Below are positions 1-11,150 of a stretch of 64,000 nucleotides of DNA, in pieces. The notes beneath the pieces are model-generated. The model saw only the letters and a list, made by a program, of their open reading frames with translations. It ran no database searches and had not been told where the DNA came from. Position numbers and translations under genes: made by a program. Where the stretch lies: contig CAJNYU010001569.1 of assembly GCA_905331475.1 (NCBI GenBank), positions 6,870 to 70,869 of the forward strand, given 5' to 3'. Within the stretch, counting starts at the first letter, position 1; the number at the start of each line of letters is the position of its first letter. Source of the stretch: Rotaria socialis. Lineage: Eukaryota > Rotifera > Eurotatoria > Philodinida > Philodinidae.

Positions 1-234
1 TAATATAAATTGAACGTTCTTTCTTGACAGGTGTGGGTGTGGGCATGGGTGCAGGTGTGGGTGTGGGTATGGGTATTGGTGTTAGTGTATGCGTCTGCGG
101 GGTACATCAAGACAGGATCTATACGCACACCTGAGGCCGTGGGTTTGGGTGGAGATGAGCTTTGGAATTTCTGTTCATCAGAAAATGCGCCCACACCCAC
201 ACCCCTGTCAAGAAAGAACGTTCAATTTATATTA
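1..234. mobile_element. Foldback/MITE-like element with TGTGGG-type repeats
   Basis: The first 30 bases (TAATATAAATTGAACGTTCT and the next ten) recur as an exact reverse complement ending at 234, so the two ends can pair as a hairpin. Just inside both arms are runs of TGTGGG and near variants (31-90 on the + strand, 188-206 as the complement). TGTGGG is the telomere unit reported for bdelloid rotifers. The inside (about 95-185) shows no convincing coding. The left arm begins at the window edge, so the true end and any target duplication cannot be judged. It is probably a non-autonomous inverted-repeat element that holds or captured telomere-like repeats. Confidence 0.6.
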
Positions 235-586
235 AACCTACCCTACTGAAACTTCAAGCTACTCAGCATAATACGAAAAATAATTCTTCACAGGGGACGC
301 AAACTGGCTTCAACCACTGACTCACATCCATATTTGCCCATATCCACACACCCACATTAATGTTTGACTTAGATAAATGTCATGAAACATGTTCGAGATA
401 AGAATGCACAATCAAATATACACATCTCATAATATAGAAGTATCGAGAAGTATTTTGCTCTTATGCTTTATTTGCCGTTCTGAAGTATGTGTCGTTCTCT
501 GAAGGTTGATTTAGACTTAAAGTGTGAGATGAGTGGAGAAAAAATAATAAAAGATTAGCGATTTTTATCAATGATATCATCATGCG
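235..586. other. Intergenic, haloperoxidase upstream region
   Basis: No open frame or repeat of note. It should contain the promoter of the haloperoxidase gene. A short CCCACA-type stretch lies near 345-356. Confidence 0.4.
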
Positions 587-2577
587 ATGCAAAACTTTCA
601 TTCTTTTCATTATTATCGTTACCTGATGCAGCATTCTCTACTTTCGCATATTTTAGTAGCATGTCTACTTTCAGCAGTGCCCATCAAAAGTGAAGATGGT
701 TATGGCATGTACTATTATACTTTTGATAATGACACATTAACAGCGAGTTGTACGAAGCCAGAGCCCTTAATATTTCGTTTAATGTTTGACTTTTTAACCA
801 TGGTGAAATCCGAATCGGATATAGCAATGGAACAGTGTGTGCTAGATGGAAAAGGACCTGGCTTCACTTCACCACCCATATTTGCACGAACTATATTTGC
901 AGCTACAACTATTGCCTATAACACCTATGCACGATATAGTCAACATGCCAAACCAGTGACAATGTATGACGAATGGACACGTATGTCACAGACACAGCAA
1001 AAAGTGCCAGATTGTATCTATATTTACGGGTTTTATCAAATTGCAAATTTTATCATGCCTGAGCAAATGACGAATTATTCATTTAAACAAAAATATGAAG
1101 AAACGTTCCATTGTAACTTAACGGATATATTAGCTAATGCGGATTCAGAATTAGGATTGGTACAGAGGGATGTAGATCAATTAAAATTACAGTTGAAAAC
1201 TGATGGATTCAATCAAGATGGATGCTATGCTGATAAAACTAATTTCAGGTAAATCGATAAAAATTGTAAAGCGTAAAACTAGAAGATACGATAGAAAGAA
1301 GGAATATGAATCCGATATAGGCTGTTTCCATTCGAATATCAAGATATCATAACATGCTTTCACACTTGAGTCTTATTTTGACTACATTCAAGCATTGACA
1401 ATACTTTTGCTAATTAAATTATAGAACAATCAATCCGCCATGCAGATTTGACAATAGATCAACAGTGGCAATATGTCGAAATTTTACACATACATACACT
1501 ACAATTTGGAACTATGGTGAAATTGTGAAAACTGACTTTATTGACAGTCCTCGTACACCAGTTTTTCCGCAAGCTCAGCAAGCCAGGCCATTTTCCTTGG
1601 GGAGGTTATATGATTATTTAGCCCCACCATTCTTCGAGGCGCCAGCCTTTGAGAATGGCACAATGATGAACTTAACTGATCAATTTTTGCACTTAATAGA
1701 TGTGCAGAAGGATTTAGGTGCTGATCATGATAAACCGAAATTAATAGCCGAATATTGGGCCGATGGTCCAAAAACAACAGGTACACCTGGCCATTGGCAA
1801 TCTATTTCGTTGAATATTATCCGACGTCTGTGCTATGATAATGACGATGCGCTCAAACTTCTTTTTGCAGTTAGTGCTGCTACTTATGATGCAGGTTTGG
1901 CTGCTTGGCAAAATAAACGCTTATATAATTCAGTGCGCCCAGCAACATTTATTCCTACAGAATATATCGATGAATCATTTCAACATCAGTTTGTAGGTAT
2001 GTACTGTAATTTTGAGGATATTATTGGATGGCAATGGTCTCCGTATCAAGAAGATCATGTGATCACGCCACAATTTCAAGAATATATCAGTGGACATAGC
2101 ACATTCAGTCGTGCCGCCTCATTTGTTCTCGAGAAGATTACTGGTAGCCCAAATGTTCCAGGCAATTTATCAGTGACAATTAAAGCTGGTAAATCACTAT
2201 TTCAACCACAATGTAATAAATCGAACACGGCATGTTATAGATCATGTCGGGTAGATAGTTCATTGGATTCAGAAAACAACTATATACCAAAAGTAGATGT
2301 AACACTTGGTCCATGGAAAACTTATCGCGATATAGCGAATGAAGCATCAATAAGTCGAATCTACGGAGGTATACACGTCGCGTCTGGTGACATACAAGGT
2401 CGAATGGTCGGACAAAAAGTGGGTGAAGCAGTTTGGGCCAAGGTATCCGACTTATTTAATGATGCTGGCCCGGTACCTACAAGTCATTCAAACAAATTGC
2501 GATTTCACTGTTTCTTTTATTTTACAGCATTAAGCTATTGTTATTATTATTATTATTATTATGGAAAGAACTTCTAG
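587..2577 (+). CDS. Vanadium-dependent haloperoxidase-like secreted protein (PAP2/VHPO fold)
   Basis: Two exons, 587-1248 and 1425-2577, joined over a 176-base GT..AG intron in phase 2, give about 604 residues. The vanadate-binding signature of vanadium haloperoxidases is complete and in order: K385-x6-R392-P393 (KRLYNSVRP), S-G-H445 within QEYISGHSTFS, and S-R532-x5-H538 (SRIYGGIH). Family knowledge: these residues bind vanadate, and the apical histidine supports halide oxidation by H2O2; relatives are acid phosphatases of the PAP2 fold. The N-terminus has a hydrophobic stretch (LLSHILVACLLSA) suggesting secretion. A second in-frame ATG at 626 sits closer to it and may be the true start. The C-terminus ends in a run of Tyr codons from a TTA/TAT repeat, which is odd. 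Metazoans rarely carry this family, so acquisition from bacteria, fungi or algae is plausible. Substrate unknown. Confidence 0.85.
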
Positions 2578-3401
2578 ACTAATGGGAAAATCGTTTTTCA
2601 TTCATTTCTCGAAAATTAGTTTTTGACATTATTAAGTAAAACAGACAGTATGAAATTTATATCTAGTGTAACATTTTTAGAAATGCTATACTTTTTCATG
2701 TGTAGTTATAAAGTTCAACGTTTTAATACTTAATTCAGAATAAAACAGGGGTATGCCATGTTTTCTCTAATTATACAGGTGAACACAAGGAGGAGAATTT
2801 AAAAATCAATTGAGGGTGTGTAGGAAGCTACCACAACGCGTTTCAACTGATGCTCAATCAGTCTCGTCAGGTGGCTTAAGATCTTCAAATTCGATTATAA
2901 AATTCAAAACGAAAATTTTGAAGAAACTTCATAAGAATCATGTTGATTTGAAGAGTATCATTGTGTTCTAGGAATGAGAATTTGTGAAGTGATAAACGAA
3001 TCACTTGTGGTCTGAATTAATTGCTAATGTTGTTTTGGTTTAAAGTTTCATGATCATTTATGGAACATCGTTATTTGTGATATTATGGATCCTTGTTATC
3101 TAGTTATGATGTTTCGTTGGAATGTTTCCGTAATGTGTAGTAGCATGGTCGGAGAACAGCTATTTAGATGTTCATAGCTGTATATCTAGAATGGAAATTG
3201 TCATAAAGTCAATTGTGAAAGTTAATGATGTATTGGTAGTAGACAGAAAACAAGGAATATAGAAGTTGAGTTAGAAAAACTGATTTTATTTTCTACAGAA
3301 TTTGACAGAGGTTCAATGTTCAGTTATCAATATTATCAAGCGTGTAGTTCAGAAGTATTGATTTGACCTGAAAGTTGGTGTGGTGTAGAATAGTGATAGT
3401 G
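2578..3401. other. Intergenic with coding-like relics
   Basis: No intact gene. Two stretches read like decayed protein on the + strand: about 3046-3174 (frame starting FHDHLWNIVI, ends in a stop) and about 3299-3390 (frame starting EFDRGSMFSYQYYQ, broken by stops), just before the inverted-repeat element at 3402. I do not recognise the parent protein. Confidence 0.25.
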
Positions 3402-4632
3402 CACTGTAAAAAAAATTCGTAGAATAATAAACCCAAAAAGGGTTGATGAAAGTGCAGTGTATAATAAACCCTTTTTACCGTATTTAAAACTATCCTAAAC
3501 CCTTTCATAAACCCTTTTTTCCGTATGTGAAATTGCCATAAACTCTTTAATAAACCCTTTTAAATACGTTTTCTAGTGAGACAAACATTTAAAGGCTATT
3601 TTTAAAAAAGTATTTTAGATGTTACACAATCATTATTTGGCTATTATTCCAATTCAGTTGGCGTTTCAGATCGTATACTTTATAATTAATTAAGTGACGT
3701 ACTTACTGTTGTCACCTGGGTTCGAACATATGACATAATCCATGATTGATTGTCTAACTTATTATCCATTCGATCAGATTCGCGCCCAAGTTGCATAGTA
3801 TGAAATGTACTCTTAAATTAAATGATGTTCTTCTGAATAGGCGCTTCCTATTTTGATGAAGAAATCAGAATAATATATTTCTGTACCGCTTATTTATTTG
3901 AAATTGAATGATATTTTTAAAATATTATTAAAGTAGATCACTTAAATCTTATAGTTCATATTACAGATATATCGATATTTAAAAGTATGTTATATATTTA
4001 ATAAATTATTCAATTGATAGGAATTCCTAGAAATAAATTTTAAATAATTTTTAGAATTTTTTCTGAGTTTTTTTCTTTAGGGACTGAAAAATAACGCTTA
4101 GAAATGCCTAAATTTTAAAAGAAAAATATTGTGAAAGATTTAGTATTCTGATTTTTTTTTAGAACTCCTCAACTTTCGAAAACTTTATATTGATTTATAG
4201 TATTCTTCTCGATCGAAATATGTTTACTTTTGGAAATAACCACCGTAGCAAAATATTTCAAGTGATAATGAGAGCGCTTTGTTGAAAAGTTAAAATAATT
4301 AACTCTTGATCGTAGAATAATAAACGCTTTTCATGAAAGAGTAGAACAATAAACCCTTAGTTACGCAATGCAAAACGTTTTTTTGTGAAAAGACACAGGT
4401 ATGAACCTTTCATCGTAGAATAAAAAACCTTTTCCATAAAAATTATAACCATAAACTCATAACCATAGAATAAGAAGCCCTTTTTATGAAGGATATATTG
4501 ATGAACCTTTCTTTTTCACCGCATAAACCCTTTTTTCATTTAAAATACCCTTTTCCTCAAAAACCCTTAAAGGGTTTAGGAAAATTTTCGAAAGTACTAG
4601 GGTTTCTTATTCTACGAATTTTTTCTACAGTG
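3402..4632. mobile_element. Non-autonomous inverted-repeat DNA element, about 1.23 kb
   Basis: The left end (CACTGTAAAAAAAATTCGTA, continuing GAATAATAAACCC) and the reverse complement of the right end agree over about 33 bases with two mismatches. Inside each end lies an array of related units of the form AATAAACCCTTTTT plus short spacers (about 3420-3570 and 4310-4615), i.e. subterminal repeats in inverted order. The AT-rich middle has no transposase frame. No clear target duplication was found in the flanks (GATAGTG / TAGCTTGC). The terminal CACTG recalls CACTA or Chapaev-type ends, but the superfamily is not proven. Confidence 0.7.
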
Positions 4633-4652
4633 TAGCTTGCGGTAGGATCCGG

Positions 4653-4784
4653 ATGCAGGATCGAATGTCTTGGGAAGAATGGATTGATCATATGATCAGA
4701 AGTACAAAATTTGATGAATATGAACGTTAACATGAAAGCGAAAAACGTCTTTTAGACGTGACACCAACATTTGATAAGCAATAA
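4653..4784 (+). pseudogene. Decayed coding relic, family unknown
   Basis: Directly after the right end of the 3402-4632 element, the + strand reads MQDRMSWEEWIDHMIRSTKF and onward, has an in-frame stop at 4728, and continues in the same frame to a second stop near 4784. The composition looks protein-like (charged, amphipathic) but I cannot name a family. It may be the far side of a gene into which the element inserted, with the relics at 3046-3390 as the near side. Low confidence. Confidence 0.25.
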
Positions 4785-5293
4785 ATGCTTTAAGCACCAG
4801 CATGGGTGCTAAAGAAAAAACTTCAAAGGACATTAAAGAAACTGCTGATGTTTATAATAAACTTGTTATTTGATTAAAATTGGAAGCTAAAACAGCAGTT
4901 AATCGTTCGATTTCCTCTTCACAAATGAATAATTATTATAGCATTATTTTCATTGTAAATACTTCGAACGTTTCTTAGGAATGGTAGGCTATGTGATCTG
5001 GGTAAGATTTATTTATGGTTAAGATAACCACACCACCATTTTATCTTTTTAGGTTAATCCAACAGTAGATTTAATCCAACAGTAGATTTAATTCGACCGC
5101 ATGTTAGCTGTAGAGCTTTAGTTAAATTTTTATTTTTCTTTGTTGATAAAAAAAACAACTTTACACCAACATATAAGAACGAGCATAACCAGGGAAGCGA
5201 GATAGAGAGAGCCAAAAAAGAGAAAAGGAAAATAAAAGCAAGTGTATGTATGTACACGTGAGGTCAAGTCATATATAACAACAAAGACAATAG

Positions 5294-5589
5294 AACGTTA
5301 ACTCGATAACAACGCACATCGCAAATTATGAACAGTTGCTACAAAGGAAGGTCGGTCTAAAATCGCAAATTATTCTGTTAGGCAACACCCAACAACGCGC
5401 ATTAATGGAACAACAATTGGAGCAACTCAATCGACAGATCGACGGCATTTTAAAAGAAGTAGCCACGGGAGTCGAATTGTTGCAGGAGCTGGAGACAGAA
5501 GGTAAAACTTTCTCTAATGATAAGTTTATTGTATAATTAAAATTTGTTTATCTTTATTTACAGAAAACAAGCAAGAATCAACAAATTGA
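5294..5589 (+). CDS. Short coiled-coil protein fragment (hypothetical)
   Basis: An open frame runs from 5294 to 5501 without an ATG, then a GT..AG intron (5502-5563, 62 bases) leads to a short last exon ending in TGA at 5587-5589. The peptide is rich in Gln, Leu and Glu with heptad spacing (for example ALMEQQLEQLNRQIDGILKE), typical of a coiled coil. The missing start and the neighbouring relics suggest the 3' end of a longer gene, or a remnant. I do not recognise the protein. Confidence 0.35.
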
Positions 5590-6663
5590 TGCACAAGCAC
5601 AACTTCCCAATTCGTGTATTACGGCTACCAGAAACGGTCGTATACGGCCATAAACGTTAACGTATACTGCCGTTTCTCACCGTAAATGGCCGTAACTTGA
5701 CGTTTTGATATGCACCGTATTACGGTCGTAATTAATCGTGTCGTAAACGGTTACTAACGACCGTAATGTGGTCGGATATTTCCGTATACGATTGTAACGA
5801 TAAATAAGACTCAGTTGAGTCTATATCGTAATGACAAACTGGATAGAGGTGGAGTAGCTTACAGCCACTCACGGCAATGATGTTTATTCGTTTATTCACA
5901 TATCCAGAGTGTAACGACACAACTAGAGAGTGTCGCCTATGCCCGTCGACATGATGGTATATTGTGTCATCTGACATCTCTAGAGTGTGTNGAGATAGAA
6001 GAGAGACAAGAGAGAGAGATAGAAGAGAGACAAGAGAGAGAGATATTACACCAATGGAAAGAGAACAGAAGGAAGAGGAAGGAGAATCATCGAAGCGTGC
6101 AATCAATATCGGCACAACGATCGTTTATGGCACGATACAAAACGGCCGTAAATTATGGTCAAACGGCCGTGTACGACACAAATCGATCGACCTGGGTTGT
6201 ATTAAAAGACTGCCGCCACTGTTTTGTCTGATATCCGCTTGTCACACTTGTTACTTTTAGTCTGTAAGGCACAACTAAAACACATGTAGCGCCAGTTAAA
6301 GAAGAAAATAAATCTGAAACAAGCTGCAATTCCTGTAGATAAACGTAAATCGGAAGCTGAGGGTGCGGGTGTTGGCATAGTAACATAATACGCACACACC
6401 CAGACTCTGATGAAGCTATTTAAACCACGGATTCTAATCAAGCCGCATATGCGACAAATGATGGTGTTGAGTAGTAGATTTCGATTTCAAACCACTTTAT
6501 TCATCGATACAATATTAATATTCATTCATAATGCAACACAAGTTTATACCGTTATTTTAGTAGTTATTTTTAACAATAACTCTGTTTTAGATGCACATAT
6601 TTTGCTTCGCACTTGACACACAACACATTTTTATTCAGAGAAAATAAGAGAGCAAAATTAAAG
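5590..6663. other. Intergenic, ACGGCCGT-rich DNA with GA-rich repeat and one N
   Basis: Many CGTAA / ACGGCCGT / TTACGGTCGT words recur in both orientations at 5620-5790 and 6125-6180, suggesting inverted repeats around the block. A tandem of about 22 bases (GATAGAAGAGAGACAAGAGA type) lies at 5993-6042. Position 5991 is an undetermined base (N), directly before it. Open frames here are low-complexity or antisense shadows. 6200-6663 shows nothing convincing. Confidence 0.4.
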
Positions 6664-8588
6664 CTACAACGAAAGAAAATAGTCATAAACATCTTTCGGA
6701 TAGATCATGGATTGTTCAGAAATGAATTGTTTTATCTTAGCACAATTACGTCGTGTTTCAGCTCTTGTAAAGTTGTTTGTCACTATTTCCAAATTAACAT
6801 AATTGACTTTTAATTCAGTTAAACGAGGCAGATGTGTTTTTGTATCATTGAGAAAATGTTCAACATAATGAATATGTGTACAAGTGATGTTAAGTGAAAC
6901 AAGATACGGGTATTGAACAATTGAGCACCAGTCTTTTTCATAAAGATGACGTTCGCGAGATTTCCAAAAAGGTGGTTGAATAATCTTAATACTTAAATCT
7001 TTAAGAAATGGAAAGGCTTGAGTAAGTCGAATGAAAAATTCATATTTGAATGGGTCTTTATCCCATAGCTTCAAATGAGTAACAGCAGCAAATACAATGT
7101 TTGGAATATTATTTCCGATGTCTTCGAGACGATGAAATTTAACTGGGAGTGAAAAAACTCGACAAATCATTCTCTTACAGAAGAAATAATCCACCATACA
7201 AGCCACTTGTCGATATTGTATATTTTTACAAGTGCTTAGAATATCTACGTTAGATATACGTACATCTGGATCAACAGAGCCGTGCTTAGAAGCGATATAA
7301 AATGTGAATGTATGAAGTCGTGGCATATGAATAAGAATTGCATTATCAAGCTGAGTACCAGCGATGAACGTGGGTCCACCCAAGATATATATATATAAAT
7401 TTAATTCTTTGAGATGCGACATTCGATGAAAAAGAGGTAAAACCACACTGTCACGATCTTGAGTACTCTTATAACATGTTAATGAGAAACATTCTAAATT
7501 AGGTAGAGGATCCTGAAAAATACAAAAGGCAAATATTAATAAATTCAGTTTTTATTAGTTGTGCTCAGAAATGAATTGTTACGCATTATACGTTTACCGA
7601 AATTCTACTTTTAAATTTTAATAATGTAGAAATCTCATTGTATCATGCAGTTTTATTTAACTTTGTTTTATCTTCGATATTAAACATCAGTAGTTAAAAC
7701 AGCATAATAACACGAAACAAACTCACCATGTTGTACAATGTTGAAGTTTTATAGATATAATTAACCTGAACGATGAATGAAGTTAATTGTTTGAGACGAC
7801 CATCAAGTAAAGCAAGACAATCATCAAAATTATTTGTATTAAAACATAATTCAGTAAGTGTCGAAGAGGAAAGTCATTGGTGGTGAATTGTATAACGATA
7901 AAGGCGGATAATCGTTGATAGATGATGGCAGAATACTCAAATGATTCAGATTTTTAAAGAAACCCAAGATCATTGCATAAACATTGCTGGTATCCTCTGT
8001 GAGTACTTGTTCAATATAGTTTTCATTACTGATAATAAGATCCGTAATTTGTTGTTGATCAAAATGTTGAAAGAGGGAATTATCTAAACAACATACATAT
8101 ATATAATTTCATCTGAGCAGCTAAATATTTGCCTATCCTAATCTTTTAAGTTTAATAGGCATGAATATCTCACCCGTGAAATAACGTGGAACGATTTCTC
8201 TGTTAAAATTGAAAATGTTAAGTTCAATGAGATTATAGTAGATGCCAGCGCCAATAATACATTCAATGGAAGCAGATTCAACACTGAGTGATTTGACATT
8301 TTGTTGAATTCTTGGTAATATATCAATACGAAATCGATTTAATATTTAGTCAGAAATTGAACAAATATCATCAGTTGATTGTGATATGGCAACGAAACTA
8401 AGAATGTTACTGAGCATTTGTTCCTGTGCTATAATATCAAGTCGTTGATTGTTGATATCAAATAAAGAATAAAGAACATCAATATTGTCAAGTTTCTTTA
8501 AAATGAGAAATAATATTTCAATTGGAAGATCAAAAAGATGAACAATACGCTGGCTCGTCTTTAAATGTGACAGTACCGGTCTCACCAA
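6664..8588 (-). pseudogene. F-box protein gene, broken by one stop and one frameshift
   Basis: Three exons on the minus strand: 8588-8174, 8083-7727 and 7512-6664, with GT..AG introns of 90 and 214 bases. Exon 1 begins with an F-box (residues 15-60, core FDLPIEILFLILKKLDNIDV). Exons 2 and 3 give the Leu/Ile-rich repeats usual in the bdelloid F-box family. The reading frame is interrupted twice: a TAA at 8346-8348, after which the same frame continues protein-like (NRFRIDILPRIQQNVKSL), and a one-base shift in exon 2 near 7870-7890, shown by exon 2 being one base too long to join exon 3. Exon 3 is open for 282 codons. F-box proteins bring substrates to SCF ubiquitin ligases. The copy is recent enough that splice sites and most of the frame are intact. 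A long AT run begins six bases before the ATG. Confidence 0.75.
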
Positions 8589-9868
8589 GACAACATATAT
8601 ATATATATATATATTGTGGTCTATTGAGTCTTTGTTCGAATAGATCTGAAACAGACTAGACGAATTCGAGGCGAATTAACGAATATGGTTGGTGTGTCGC
8701 TGTGCTAAAAAAGTATCGAAAAGGAAAAATTGCAGCTGGCATGTTCATTTTACACCTCGCTATTTTGTTATTTATCTATCATCACTTTCTGCTAACGAAA
8801 TCAAAAGAGTAAATTGTTTGCATAGGTGTAGTTTCTTTTATATGTAGATCAATTATCGTAAAGTTCTTTCTAATGAATTTTAAAGAATTGAGACTACATC
8901 GAATAGAATTAATGGCTGTTCTTGAAACAAGAAAAATCAAATCCATGCATCATGTTTGAAATATCGAACGTTAAAACAAATGTGTTCGATGTAATATAAG
9001 AGGCTTCGTAGAGTACGATGATCGATAAGCATGAGCAAAAGCAATTGAATCGAAATGGTAACGTAGAGTACAAGGAGCAGTAACATCATCGATAGTTCCT
9101 TTCGGTATTTTATCGTCATCATTGGGTTGTCTTAATTCTTTGGCAACCAAAACCACCGATCTTCTTCTGTTATGAAAATTGTCGAAAACGATCAGAAGTA
9201 AAGAACAGAAATTTTTTGTTTTCTTTACCGATTGATATTCTATGCTGTATGCCATGCGGGAAGATTTGTTTTTTTTAGATAAGATGCAAGCGGATAGGCT
9301 AATAGTGATAAATAATCTGAATCAAAAATTTCCAACAATGAATACCATTTAATTTAAAGAATGTTGAGAAGATGATCGAGCATGTAGAACTGATTCAAAA
9401 CAAGCTGATTATTAAAAAGAGTTATTCACAAGCTATTGCGATAATTCAGAATATTTTTGTTTGTTTTCTCACATTTGAGTGAGCAGGAAACGTTGCCTTT
9501 TTTACTTCCTCTGAGTCCTGGTCATCTCGCTCTCAATGTTATATATAATTCGCTTTATGATTTCTCTGGAAACCATTAATAAAGAATCTAGCAAACCCTT
9601 TTGAGAGAGATCAAAACTATACCTAAATCTAAAACGAAATTATATTTTTCTTCTAATAGCTTTTTCTTCCCATGTTGACATCGAGCCATACTACAAGGTA
9701 ATTTTGCAAAATTCTACTTCCTCGTGCTCGAAAGGCTGTTAAGGAAGCTGCATCAGTAGTGGTAGTAGTTTTTTCGGTGTATTGTTTTGGACATTTCTGC
9801 CGTTTTTTCGTTACTATATCCTGAGTGGCTGACACTACTGCCAGCATCTGATTTCTTTTTGTAACTGT
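8589..9868. other. Intergenic
   Basis: Starts with an (AT)n tract at 8594-8614. The rest is AT-rich; the small open frames (8937-9255 and 9653-9847, minus) have no recognisable domain. Nothing else seen. Confidence 0.4.
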
Positions 9869-9876
9869 ATTTTGGT
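9869..9876 (+). repeat. Left target-site duplication of the hAT MITE
   Basis: ATTTTGGT, identical to 10164-10171. Confidence 0.8.
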
Positions 9877-10163
9877 CAAGGGGGAAACGGCAGACTTGAA
9901 GTAGAAAAGTACATCAAAGTACTTTACTTGAAGTAAGCCTTAAGTAGCTTAAAGTAACTCAAAGTAGCTCAAAGTAGTCCAAATTAGTCCAAAGTAGCTT
10001 GGAGTAATTGCAAGTAACTTCAAGTGAATTTGAAGTTGAAAAGTACTTCAAAGTACTCTACTTGAAGTAAGCTTAAAGTAGCGCAAAGTAGCCTAAAGTA
10101 GCGCAAAGTAGCCTAAAGTAGCGCAAAGTACTTGAAGTACAAAATTCTGCCGTTTCCCCCTTG
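9877..10163. mobile_element. hAT-type MITE, 287 bases, with 8-base target duplication
   Basis: Ends are CAAGGGGGAAACGGCAGA and its reverse complement (18 bases exact). The element is flanked by the same 8 bases, ATTTTGGT, at 9869-9876 and 10164-10171, the target duplication length of hAT transposons. The interior is almost wholly made of short units of the type AAAGTAGC / AAGTACTTGA, repeated about every ten bases and partly self-complementary. There is no coding potential, so it must have been moved by a transposase made elsewhere. The intact duplication suggests a young insertion. Confidence 0.85.
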
Positions 10164-10171
10164 ATTTTGGT
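10164..10171 (+). repeat. Right target-site duplication of the hAT MITE
   Basis: ATTTTGGT, identical to 9869-9876. Confidence 0.8.
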
Positions 10172-11150
10172 ACAGCTAGTACCGCTAGCTGTGTTTGTTT
10201 TTTCTCGGTGTTGAGCCCGGCATAATTAACTTTGCTGGTTTTATGCGAATTTTTGGTATCCATACGGCATGAACTGATGAACTTTTACTACAGCAATAAA
10301 AACTGAATTAATACATTGAATAACTAAATAGAGTGCTTTTAGGTGTGGCTGCATTATCGGCACTGAGAACAATTAGACTCACAATCTGTTCAACTCGCCA
10401 TCCAAAATATCTACTCATATATTTATGATAGATTTTATGTATCTCAAATCTAAATTTCTCATTGTATATTGTTTCGATTTTTTACTATTATACCATATTT
10501 TGTTGGCTCTAAATTACTATGATTACTACCTATTACTAATTCGATATATTAGTTGTGCGAATGGAAAGCTGCTATTAAATACGGGCTAAATACTTCTAAT
10601 GAAATAGTTTAAAACTAATTGTTCTTGCATTTGATTTGGTTACTCGTTTTATAATAAAAATTCGCCACAGGCACTCATTTATATCAAATAAAAATATACG
10701 ATTTAATAGTTCATGCAAATTTTATAACAAATGCTTTATTTTTGGGAAGAGTAGGTTATATAAATTACATTGTTTAATATTGTCGCAGTGGCGGTGCGGC
10801 AGCGGTGGACTTTGAACCCCGATGAACATATCTGCTACGTTGTGACTATGCAAACATTATAATGAAGTAAAGAATACATTTTTCTTCCGTCGAGATCTAA
10901 ATGATATTATCAATAAAAAGCCGAATTGAATTCATGTGAGTCGTAGTATTATTCTTTTGTTTTATAAATAGTACAAGTAGATATGACAAACAAAAAGCAA
11001 AACGTTTTTACTCGATTTTATCGAATGATTAAATGCAGAAAACTTGCGTAGTTTATAGCGATAAAAGAAGAAAAACAAACACAACACCGGTGAAATAAAT
11101 GAGCATGCATTAATTGAGTATTCATTGTAAAAGAGAATAAAATAAACAGA
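10172..11150. other. Intergenic
   Basis: AT-rich, no open frame of interest. A small GC-richer patch lies at 10787-10825. Also holds the 3' flank of the lectin/CUB receptor gene. Confidence 0.4.

Noticed and set aside
3700-3740. GGTTCGAAC word resembling a tRNA B box
   Set aside because: No A box or clover-leaf can be built around it.
6159-6441. Two overlapping minus-strand frames near 6.2-6.4 kb
   Set aside because: No domain, no splice support, different frames of the same AT-rich DNA.
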